A stretch of 64,000 bases of DNA from positions 689,501-753,500 of the forward strand of contig NC_056425.1 of NCBI RefSeq assembly GCF_905147365.1, in the 5' to 3' direction. Within the stretch, counting starts at the first letter, position 1. Each line of letters begins with the position of its first letter. The notes beneath the pieces were generated by a model. The model searched no databases, had not been told where the DNA came from, and saw only the letters and a program-made list of their open reading frames with translations. A program made the position numbers and the translations under genes. Origin of the DNA: Aricia agestis (taxonomy: Eukaryota > Arthropoda > Insecta > Lepidoptera > Lycaenidae). Positions 22,231 through 31,689 of the stretch are shown piece by piece.

Positions 22231-22400
22231 AACACCTATGTGGTCTAGTAGTTTGATGGCTTTTAGACCGAGGTTTCGATTTTCGATTCTTGCGTTGGAA
22301 AAATGTTGTTTGGTCAGGAGTTAGAAAAAGGTAGACTGATCGCTTGATTGTTTGACAGAAAGATTTAGCAAGTAAAAATACGATACAAAATTCCAACCAG
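22231..22400 (+). mobile_element. Degraded S1 SINE fragment
   Basis: 'tatgtggtctagtag', 'cgattcttgcgttgg' and 'ctgatcgcttgattgtttgaca' follow the order of the S1 head and early body. The rest is absent. Confidence 0.55.
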
Positions 22401-22924
22401 ATAAACCAAAACCGAAAGTTTACCAGCAATAAATAAAAAAATGTCAGCTTGTCAACAAATAAAGAACGAAATCGGTGTAGACGAGACGCTTAGGCGTTTG
22501 GACGCTAAGCCACGGACAGACAAACACATACACACACACAAACAGACACGTTAAACTTATTACCTCCCCCTTTTTTCACGAGAGATTAAAAACCACGCTC
22601 TATACGTGAAGTCGTCACACAAAGTGCCGCAGTGTGTACGCAGCGTATAATCCTGTATCGGGCGGCGTGATGGATGACGCAATCGCTCTCCTGTAGGCTG
22701 CTGGCCCCACAGCCAGAGATTGGCCCCATACGTCACCAGATATTGCCTGTCTTATGATTCCGATGTAAAGATTTTCTATACACTCCATCCCGTTTTGATC
22801 TGTATGTAAACAAACAAATAAGACGTATAAAAAGTTTAGACGGTCTCTACATAGCTTTAATGATATTGTTACGTGCTAGGGTTCGAGGATTTGGAGAGAA
22901 AGACCTGATGACTCTTTTGAATAC

Positions 22925-22930
22925 TTTATT
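22925..22930 (-). terminator. LTR polyadenylation signal AATAAA
   Basis: AATAAA on the minus strand lies about 170 bases after the predicted start and about 60 bases before the LTR end, as expected near the R/U5 border. Confidence 0.55.
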
Positions 22931-23097
22931 AACACTGCACTAAACACTAGGTCACAACACTTAGCACTAAGTCCAAACACTAATCACCAGGTCCAATCAC
23001 TAAGCACTATCACTGTCCTAGGTCGTAGCCAAGTCGCAGGTTTCACTGGTTCACTCACTATTGATCACTTGTTGTCGCCTCGAGGATCGCTCAGATT

Positions 23098-23136
23098 GAA
23101 CTGATTCGCCGGGCCTGCCTGCGGCTTTTTATATGG
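23098..23136 (-). promoter_or_regulatory. LTR core promoter (TATA + initiator)
   Basis: On the minus strand TATAAAAA starts at 23133, and TCAGTT, which fits the arthropod initiator consensus, has its A at 23102. That is 31 bases downstream, the standard spacing for a Pol II core promoter. Confidence 0.65.
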
Positions 23137-23144
23137 CGAGACGA

Positions 23145-23159
23145 ATTCCAGAAAGTTCC
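23145..23159. promoter_or_regulatory. Heat-shock-element-like motif, three pentamers, TATA-proximal
   Basis: 'attccagaaagttcc' is three alternating nTTCn/nGAAn pentamers without mismatch, the classical HSF binding arrangement. It lies about 10 bp upstream of the TATA box in LTR orientation. Confidence 0.6.
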
Positions 23160-23167
23160 CGATTCAC

Positions 23168-23198
23168 GTAAACAAGTAAACAACCGTGGGAACTTTCT
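23168..23198. promoter_or_regulatory. Two tandem GTAAACAA motifs plus a two-pentamer HSE
   Basis: 'gtaaacaa' occurs at 23168-23175 and 23176-23183. This is the forkhead-factor core consensus. 'ggaactttct' (23189-23198) gives two further HSE pentamers. Confidence 0.5.
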
Positions 23199-23261
23199 AG
23201 GAGGCTCGAGCATGAAATATGAAATATGAAATGAAATATGAAAGTATGTACCACAATAAAC

Positions 23262-23305
23262 GTAAACAACACGTAAACAAACATTGGACCTTTCTAGAAG
23301 ATTCG
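23262..23305. promoter_or_regulatory. Second module: two GTAAACAA motifs plus a three-pentamer HSE
   Basis: 'gtaaacaa' occurs at 23262-23269 and 23273-23280, followed by 'tttctagaagattcg' (23291-23305), three perfect alternating HSE pentamers. It repeats the layout of the proximal module, as if the enhancer unit had been duplicated. Confidence 0.55.
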
Positions 23306-23919
23306 AGTATGTACTTGCGCACCTCATGCCATCTAGTATTGAGTAGGGGATTTATGTTGCCTGTGCTCCCTCGGTAAGTTTCGCTGGTTTGTCGCTAGAT
23401 GGCACCACGTGTCCGTATACCATGTACCGTAACAATATCATAGTTGTATATTTCTTCTTTTAATGCACAATTATTTTTACCAAATAAAGTTTCTTTTTTT
23501 CTTGCTTTCTGATAAAACTTAAAAGACGAGAGTTTTGTGAGAATGCGATATTCCAACGCACCGCAATGCTTTCGAGCTAATGGCCCCACTGTTATTGGTT
23601 CGCTTTTGTTGCGGATCGCTTTGACAGCGCATTACATGTTTGGCAAACAGTGTATTTGCCAAATATTGTAAACGGCCATTCCAATATTTGGTAACCATTT
23701 ATTGATTGGGCTTTCTGTTTTTACCTGCCATGTAAATAGAGATAAATGTTATATTTTTCAATGTAAATAATACTGTTTGAAGCTTTGTCACCAATAAAAC
23801 CAAGTGCGTGACACGGATTAAATAAGGTTACATAGTAACGGCATGGACTCAAGGACCAAGGTTTACTTGTCTTAGTCTGGCACATTGGAAAGGTTCAATA
23901 ATAGACGAAGCCGTCGTCC

Positions 23920-24025
23920 TAAAAGGACGCTTTTTAGCATTTTTGTATCGTCCCACAAGAAATGTGTTTTTATGTATGAATGCAGTCATGTTCCTAAGAT
24001 CATTCGGAACAAGACTGCATTCATA
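23920..24025. repeat. Two adjacent small hairpins
   Basis: 'gcgtcc...ggacgc'-type hairpin at 23922-23937, and a longer one in which 'atgaatgcagtcatgttcc' (from ~23976) is inverted as 'ggaacaagactgcattcat' (ending ~24024). They may be remains of one foldback element. Confidence 0.45.
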
Positions 24026-24588
24026 GTTACAACAAAAAAAAAACATGTGGATTAGTACACAAATGCTTAAAAGCAATCAAATAAGCTGAGTATCTTCACA
24101 GGAAATATATACAGGTATGTCATTATATTATGTCACTGTTAAACGTAAAACATCAACGAAAATACAAGCCGAAAATTTTAATGGTGCTCAGACCCTCACG
24201 CTAACGAGAGAAAATGTTTACTTTAATACCGTTCTTAACGTTTTCCGTTAAATACTGCATTTACGGAGCAGGGCATTGAAAATATAAATCCAAAAAGCTG
24301 CAGCGTCATATCAAATGATATGTGGACTGTGCAGCCCCGCGCCGCGCCGCTGTAACGAACCCGAAATTAAACGCTCTTCATCTTTTAAATCATATTTAAA
24401 TGTATGAGAAACTATACTATATTTATATAATAATTTTCCAAAGTGTATCCTTAATCATTGTACTCAAAATGTAACTTCATCTAGTAGAGTATATTATTCA
24501 ATATGTGGGAGAGCTGTTTAAGTTTAAGTTAGATGTGATAAATTTTATATATTGTTTGATTATAATTAACTCATCATCCTATCATCAT

Positions 24589-24932
24589 ACGTGGGAGAGC
24601 CATGCCTCGGCACGAATGGGCCGGCTTGACCGGAGAAATACCACGTTCTCACAGAAAACCGGCGTGAAACAGCGCTTGCGCTGTGTTTCGCCGAGTGAGT
24701 TTACCGGAGGCCCAATCCCCTACCCTATTCCCTTCCCTACCCTCCCCTATTCCCTTCCCTTCCCTTTCCTTCCCTTCCCATCCCTACCCTCCCCTATTAC
24801 CCTATTCCCTCTTAAAAGGCCGGCAACGCACCTGCAGCTCTTCTGATGCTGCGAGTGTCCATGGGCGACGGAGGTTGCTTTCCATCAGGTGACCCGTTTG
24901 CTCGTTTGCCCCCCTTATTTCATAAAAAAAAA
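24589..24932 (+). mobile_element. S2 SINE-like element, copy 3 (longest C-rich tract)
   Basis: Full-length, 'acgtgggagagccatgcc' to 'tttcat' plus A10. The C-rich tract is expanded by extra CCCTTCC units relative to other copies. ORFs here translate the tract to proline/leucine repeats and are not genes. Confidence 0.85.
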
Positions 24933-25424
24933 GATTCGAGAACATATTTTTACGTAATGCATAATCAATAGGAATTTAATTAGCCGTATCGCAAAAAACA
25001 CAATGCACGTAGAATGTGAATAGCGATTGTAGTTTAATTAATGAAAACTTCCAATAATGAACGAATTTATTTCGTTACAAAACAGAATTGAAAATCAGGG
25101 GGCATTTTGAAAAATCCCGCCCTCGGCAGGGGGATTTGCCACAAAAATATTTTCGGCTTTGTTGTCGGACGGAAAGCTATTAATGTACAAAAAGGCGTGG
25201 AGTAAATCCATAAAGGTCTGGCTTTGTTTCACGTGTAGTTACGAGAATATTCGGAACCCATTGATGGGTTTAACTTGACAGACATATTACTTTATCCTCA
25301 TAGTTATTGCTCTATGTAGTGGGATGTGGAAATAGCAATTTTGGAATCCAAATTGCTATTGACAGGAATGTACTGGACAATCTGAGATAAAAGCGAAGAG
25401 ACAAACATTTTACATTGTTTGTTG

Positions 25425-25530
25425 TTCAAGTTTTGGTCGACGTTTGGCAACGCTTCTGTCAATATTCTGAGAGGTGTACAATATGTTGGATTATGGTCGG
25501 ATTATTTGCTAGCAGCGCCCTCTGCCTCTA
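25425..25530. repeat. Family A dispersed repeat fragment
   Basis: 'gtcgacgtttggcaacgctt', 'tgtcaatattctgag' and 'agcagcgccctctgcc' match the order at 20395-20590. Confidence 0.55.
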
Positions 25531-26347
25531 CCTTTGCGTGATAATCCCTATTATTAGGAGTTATTTTAGTGGATCTATTTTCAAAATTTTATGATTCACT
25601 CACAACGGCCATGAATTTTACTTTCGCAGGCTTTATATCGACGGGTGAAAGCGGAAGTGGCGTAACTTGAATTTTGGCCAAAATCACTTTTTAATTGATT
25701 GTTGTATAAAAAAAAATTCTGCGTCGAATGGTCTATATCTCGTCTTTCTACGATAAATTCTAGTAAAGATACGACCATGGATTTTTACCACCTTTTAGCA
25801 CAGACCTTAAAAAAAATTGTCGTAACTAGACGAAAATCTGCAATTTTTGGATAAAAGATAGATACGACAATGCCTGAGAAATTAGAAAAAGATACGACAC
25901 AGGTTTTTTAACGCTCAAATTTGATTTGAATGAGTTACGACATTTCTGTCGCCTAAAATACAACATTCCCAAGGATACGACAATTTCGCTGCGGGAAATG
26001 TTGTGTACTTTTATAGATACGACAATTTATTTCATACTTATTTCATAGGTATGAAAAAGTTATTACATTTTAAACACATAATTTTAATCTTAAACCTATA
26101 CTTACAACCAACGAATATAGTTGAGTTAAGTGTACAGAGATAAGTAACGACATTTCATTTCCCTCCCGCCCCTCTATGATACCTTCGCCGGCGCTCAATA
26201 TACGCCGTTCTTAACGCCTTTTAGTTGATGTGCGAGCGTCGATTTGAGAAAACGATTTTGTTGCTGTGTTCTTAACACTATTGTATCAATGCACGTTTAT
26301 TCGTGTCATAAATGAAGCTTAATCAAGTGTAGTGAAAGCAGAGTGGG

Positions 26348-27822
26348 CCTTATTTTTAAGGGCAGGGCAACCTATCATGGGTGCCCCGGGTTGAGGGTGT
26401 GCCTCAGTTAAGCTGAATTGGTGCTGGTGGAGTATGTGGGACTATTACCCACTAAAACCACCTGCGGTTTGTCTTCAGCCGTATACGGAGAGATGTCCTG
26501 GACTTCCTCCAAAATAAGGGAATGCTTTGGCAAACTGAAGCATTCCCCTCGGCGCCGGGACTAGCTAAGCCAGTCAGGTTTCCATCCTAAACCGGGGCCC
26601 GGATTAGACAGAAGTTTGGAGGTTCGCGTAACGACGCCTCCGTACTCCCATCCTACGCCAGCGGAGCGGAACTGAGGATGGATCATCCTCTCGCACGCAA
26701 GGACGGTTTCGCAGAAAGGGACCGCCGCCTGTCAGGCCTCATCGCTCTCGAGCATGCAGCGAACCATGCTCGAGAGCGAGAGGTCTCGCCCAAGCACCGC
26801 CAAAAATCATGGTGCTGCCCGGTCCAACAAACGCACACCTCGAGGGTGTACTGGGCCGTGTCCTCCGCAGCACCGCACTCATGGCAGGCTGGCGTTGGCT
26901 CCCTTCTGGCGACATTACACAAGTACGCACCGAAACATCCGTGTCCAGTGAGTACCTGTGCAAGGCGGAAGGTGAGGGTTTTCTCTTGCGGGGCCGCAAG
27001 AACTGGATGCAGAGCCTGAGCAGTACGTTAACCGTACTGGGCCTGCGCCAGGCCCTCACCCCACCTCCTCAACAGCCACTGCTATCCCAGCTTTCGGACC
27101 CGCCGGAGCTCCTCCCAATGTAGGTCTTCGCCCCGTGACTTCTCTGAAACGAGGAGGTGCAACTCAGCAGAGACCGTCGCAACAAGCTCCCACGCTGGGT
27201 TTTCCACCAGGGCAGTGGCTGCCGCCCAGGACGCTCACCGCAAAGACCCGCTGCGCTTTTCGAAGCTGGGCCTCTCATATATTCTTACGAGCGGTGAGGG
27301 AATCTGCCCAAATTGGGGCACCGTACAGGGCTATACTCCAACAGACTCCGGAAAAAAGCCGCTTGCAGGCTTTGCTGGGCCCTCCTATATTAGGCAGAGG
27401 CCTTCGGTCCCAACTGTTGGAAATGTGGGCCGAAGGTCCACCTCCCGTCCAGGATGAGCCCAAGACATTTAAGCGTCGGACTCATCCTGACCTCCATCTC
27501 TCCGATAAGGAGTCGTGCTCCGGGTGGGGGACCTCTCCTCCCGGGTCCGCGGAAGAGTAGGGTTTCGGGCTTGCTTAGGCGTACCCGAAGCCCAAGCCAC
27601 TCTATACGGCTGACAATGAGGGATGCTCCCACCTCAGCCAGCCGCGCAGCCTCCTCGAAGGTCTTCTCTCGGAATAAGAAATAGGCGTGGTCGCAGTAAC
27701 AGACCGAGAGAAGAGCACACCGCAGGACCCAGTCGAAGCAAGAAACATCCAGACGCGAGCCTTGTGGGACACCGCACTCAACCTTCCTCCTCTCTAAGGA
27801 GGGTTGGGGACCCGTCCTCGTA
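26348..27822 (-). pseudogene. R1-clade non-LTR retrotransposon, 5'-truncated and decayed
   Basis: On the minus strand, from 27775 downward: a 'GVPQGSRL' reverse transcriptase B-motif; a degraded catalytic box, 'YCDHAYF', where R1 elements have YADD; 'EEAARLAEVGASLIVSRIEWLG'-like helix (longer in the sequence); 'CLGLILDGRWTFGPHF' (~27400-27460); and a terminal zinc-knuckle-like 'CHECGAAEDTAQYTLE' (~26860-26890). These are hallmarks of R1-type elements. Several frame changes break the ORF. A 14 bp duplication, 'gaaagcagagtggg', at 26334-26347 and 27823-27836 bounds the insert. The 3' end near 26348 matches a second fragment at 56555-56734. Confidence 0.75.
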
Positions 27823-27836
27823 GAAAGCAGAGTGGG

Positions 27837-29039
27837 ACGGCTTCTATTGTGTTGAAAAAGTGTGCTCCAGAGTTGGCTCCGGTCTTAACACGTCTTTTTC
27901 GTTTCTCCTAGACTTCTGGCATTGTCCCGGCTTCTTGCAAGACAGCTTTGGTGTACCCGATCCCCAAAATAGGTGACCGCTCATTACCTTCCAACTACAG
28001 ACCAATCGTTATAACCTCCGTCTTCTCGCAGATTATGGAATCCATTATCAACAGCCAGCTTTTTCGATACTTGGGCGGCTTGGGATTACTAAGCGACAAA
28101 CAGTACGGGTTCCGAAAGGGTCGCTCGGCTGGTGATCTCTTGGCGTACCTAACTCATCGTTGGGCTCAGGTGATTGAGCCGAAGGGAGAGACATTGGCTG
28201 TTAGTTTGAACATTACAAAGGCCTTTGATCGGGTTTGGCAAAAAGCGCTGCTATCAAAGCTTCCATAATATAGGCTCCCCGAGAATTTATGCAAATGGGT
28301 CACAATTTTCTTAGCAGATCAATGACATGTTACAGACCAACGGCATTTATTGCTATGCAATCATAGTACAGTTGATTCCCTATATACCAGCTCTCCCCTT
28401 ATTTTTCTAAATGTCATTGAGAGTCGAAACGAACTTGTGTCTGAAATAGAGAATTCACAGGAGAAAGTCTCTGAATAGGATCGACGTTACTTATTCCAAT
28501 TCAACCCCGCTAAGATACAAGTTTACGCGTTCACCACTAAAAAGTCACCAATAGTCATATATCTCCTTATTTTCAAGGTACCTCTTTAACAATCTCCCCC
28601 AGCATTGAAATACTTGGCGTAAACATATCGAGCTAAGTCCAGTTCCGGTGTCATCTAGAGGGTGAAGCCAAGCTAGCCTCGAAAAAGCTTGGTTTTTTTA
28701 ACAGAGCGAGACAGTATTCCAGTCCGGGCTAACGTCTACAACTCTACAATTGGACAGGGGCGCCAAATACCAACTACTCCCTTGAATTGTCGACTGCCAT
28801 AGTATTTCAAATAGGCTTGACCCCTTGGAATGACGCCGAGATGTAGCTTGCACTCTGATTCCTCTATCGGCTGTATCACAGGGAGTGCTCCTGCAACTTT
28901 TCGCCATCATTCTTTACGGTGTAAGACTGCCACTCATCACCTTAATGAGTGGCAGTCTTCCACCGTGCGTTTTTCACGTAATTTTCTGCTGCTCACATGT
29001 AAAATTCCCTGTTTATTTTCTTATGTTATAAACAAATAA
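27837..29039 (+). pseudogene. Jockey/CR1-like reverse transcriptase pseudogene
   Basis: Directly after the R1 duplication, the frame reads 'LKKCAPELAPVLTRLF', one stop, then 'YPIPKIGDRSLPSNYRPI' and on to 'KQYGFRKGRSAGDLL' and 'NITKAFDRVW' (27948-28268, open). Here the RT A-motif aspartate is replaced (NITKAFD for the usual DI.KAFD). Then it stops; a deletion removes much of the palm, including the catalytic box. Later fragments ('FNPAKIQVYAFTTKK' at ~28500-28550 and 'NEWQSSTVRFSRNFLLLT' near 28930-29000) are the C-terminal part. Inactive. Confidence 0.7.
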
Positions 29040-29544
29040 CAGTAAATAATCGTATTATTTCTTATAATGACATTCTTTTAAAACAAACAATTCATTCACT
29101 TTAAGATACAACATTCCATTATAACAACGTCTGTTGCCGATTTTGCACTGAAACCAAAAGTTGTAATGCAATTTAATTAAGTAAACAAGATACGGCGAAA
29201 TGAAATTTGTAGCGGCATGTCATATTTGAGATACGACAGATCCGTCGCTCAAAAAAAATTGCTTTTTTAAGTTGTCTATACATTTCCTCTCAAAGATACA
29301 ACATTTCTGCTGCATAAAATAGAAAAATATTTTGTCGTAACTTGTTAAAAATCAATGAAATATCAACTTTAGAACAATTTGAAGAAACTCATCGTATAGG
29401 CCTCAGATTAATATAACTACGTTCCAATTTTTAACGTTCTATGTTAATAAATATAGAAGTTATGAATTTTTAAAAAAGTTTTTTGGCTCTACTGTAAAGT
29501 TGGGTTTTTCGAGATACGCCACTTCTGCTTTCACCCGTCGATAT

Positions 29545-30624
29545 GTCCTTTCGAATTACTATAAATTGAACTGACATTCGAGGTACTAGAATTGAACCCC
29601 TGTTTTATATTAGTCTTATTAGAATAGTTTTAATATTATTATATCAGAATATGATTAGAATAGTTCCCGTGCCCCGGGGCGTATGTACCCAATGTGAACT
29701 CCAGCATGGTATTAATTGAGTTTTTCTGATATTTCACTCAACTTAATCATAACATTTACCTTTGTTTCACAAGGTGCTGATTTGATCCTGGGTATTATTG
29801 TAACTTTAAATAAACCTATGGAGATTACTAAAACACTGTTAAAAGATAGAAAGATTTGAATGTTTGCAAATGTAGGTAATGTACTAGTACTGACATTGCA
29901 AAAATATACAAAAAGGACTTACTTCGACTACCTATTTCAAAAGAAAAATCCGAAAAATCGTTCAAAATATCTTACGCCGCGGCCGTAGAAAAGTGTCACT
30001 ATAGCTTAAACAACGTTCTTACTTCGCTATCGATTTGATATTATACTGCGCTTTTCGCGAAAAAAAAAGTTTATAACGAAAATCGATAGACAAGATGGAC
30101 CTACGTTATTTAGTCGAGCTATGTCAAAACCAGCTGATTATCACTAATATTGACTTAACATAACCCTTCCAAATAACATAGTCCCGCCATTGCATTTGAA
30201 TCTATTTCTCTACATTTACAGACACGATACAACGATAATACAACATAATATTATTATGTCAAGTTTTACGCCATCTGTCAGCCGCTGAATTCCGCGCTGA
30301 TTTAATTATCAGCGAATCATTAATTATATCAGTAATTACGATACATATATTAATTATATTACGTTTGAACATAATGTCGGACTAGCGGGTATCTGGAATA
30401 TATTATAATGTGTTGCGTTAATTGCTTCGCCTATGTATTTGCTTGGTAGAAGAAAAGGTACGAAATTGTTTGAAATATTGAAACCAAATTACGAGTTAGG
30501 CATAATAGGGTATTATAGAAGGAAATGCAATAGAAATATAAAAGTCCAAATCAAGAAAGAGCTGCGAAAGTTACGAAGAGTACACTACCTAATGTATAGA
30601 TGGGCAATAATTATTGAATTGTGT
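29545..30624. other. Stretch with no recognised feature
   Basis: AT-rich. Short ORFs only (one of 73 codons at 30433-30654) without known features. Confidence 0.45.
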
Positions 30625-31035
30625 AAGGTTGGGTTGCACCAGAGGCGTGGTTAAATTTAAAGTTATGGTTATAGTTAGGCTAAATTTAACTTTAACTTTA
30701 ACCTTAACTTTGACCGGAGAAATTGACAGATGACAGCTGGTCCAACAAGGTTAATAAGGAACGTGGGCGGGGGCGCTGCTGGTAAAGGAGAACTGTCAAA
30801 AATTGCGTTTTTGTATGATGACACCGTTAGTTCCTTTTTTCGCCACGTGCATTTAAAACCTTGTCGAGCTCTATGGTTATGGTTAAATATGGCGTCCTGA
30901 TGGCATCTATTTTTAACTTAACCAAAGATTTGTTAAGTTAAAAATAGACGCCATCAAGACTGTAACTTTAACTACATTTTGCATTGTAGTTAAAGTTACA
31001 GTTATAGTAAAAGTTAGTTGGTGCAACCCAACCTT
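30625..31035. mobile_element. Foldback MITE with GGTTGGGTTGCACCA ends
   Basis: 'aaggttgggttgcacca' is inverted at the right end as 'tggtgcaacccaacctt'. Internal inverted blocks include 'tctatttttaacttaac' at ~30908 and its complement at ~30935. The 'GGGTTGCACCA' terminus is a frequent MITE end in Lepidoptera in my recollection. Confidence 0.75.
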
Positions 31036-31116
31036 AATTTATCAATCCTTAATCCATTCAATAGCCAAACTTCATAAATGGCCAAACTGGCTGGCTAGCG
31101 GCTAAATAAACAGTCA

Positions 31117-31400
31117 GACATACTTTTGCATATTATAAAATATGCAAAAGTATGACAGACATACTTTTACATATTATAAAATATGCAAAAGTATGTCTGT
31201 CTATCTGTCTGTTACCTCCTCACGCCCAAACCGCTGAACCGATTTTGCTGTAATTTGGTATGGAAATACTTTGAGTCTCGGGAAAGGACTTAGAAAGTAT
31301 TCTAAATTAAGTATTAAAAGTATTTCATCCCGAAAAATGTGCTGCTCTTGGGCGGCAAGCGAATTTCTACGCAACGGAGATGCAGACGTGTATGAGTACT
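31117..31400 (+). repeat. Helitron-like (Lep1-type) repeat with duplicated palindromic start
   Basis: 'cgcccaaaccgctgaaccg' and 'tttggtatggaaatacttt' identify the family. It is preceded by two consecutive ~40 bp palindromes (31117-31156 and 31157-31196) built on 'catacttttgcatattat' and its complement. Confidence 0.55.
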
Positions 31401-31605
31401 AGCTATTTTGTATTTTAGTTCATTTACATAATATTATTATAATCTGTGTCTCTATACAATATAATTATAATGACTCACGTGATTTCCATCTGCGCTATAA
31501 ACGCGCCGTAAATTATCCTCCCGGTTGACAGCTGAATGTGCACTTGAGTTACCGTTTTCGGCAATCGTAAAAACCATCAAAATTGAAGACGCATATGGAA
31601 GATGT

Positions 31606-31661
31606 GGATAACTGACATTTTGCGATGTAAGTGTCCTTACATCGCAAAATGTCAGTTATCC
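31606..31661. repeat. Perfect 25 bp hairpin, 6 nt loop
   Basis: 31606-31630 is the exact reverse complement of 31637-31661 ('ttacatcgcaaaatgtcag' core). No other copy is seen in the window. It lies just upstream of the RTE insertion. Confidence 0.85.
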
Positions 31662-31689
31662 ATTTTTCCCCCTATAATTTGAACAAATC

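Larger units (their letters stand above)
22867..23434 (-). mobile_element. Solo LTR of an LTR retrotransposon
   Basis: The 568 bp unit has short inverted ends TGTTACG...CGTAACA and is flanked by a 4 bp duplication ATAT (22863-22866 and 23435-23438). On the minus strand the parts are in LTR order: a U3-like region with motif clusters, TATA box, initiator, then AATAAA (22925-22930) and the end. No internal gag-pol sequence lies nearby, so it is a solo LTR, the usual product of LTR-LTR recombination. A Gypsy-type origin is likely from the duplication length but not proven. Confidence 0.75.
25635..29544. mobile_element. DNA-transposon-like unit with 30 bp inverted ends, containing nested LINE remains
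   Basis: 25635-25664 ('atatcgacgggtgaaagc' plus 12 bases) is inverted at 29515-29544 with one mismatch. Inside both ends, 'gatacgacaa'-type motifs recur (near 25860, 25893, 25975, 26016 on the left; 29231, 29295 and 29333 on the right, some changed to 'gatacaaca'). Subterminal motif arrays often bind transposase. The middle holds retrotransposon remains rather than a transposase. Confidence 0.65.

Noticed and set aside
26678..27123. Plus-strand ORFs of ~105 codons across the R1 remains
   Set aside because: The minus strand carries recognisable R1 motifs; plus-strand frames are open only because of high GC.
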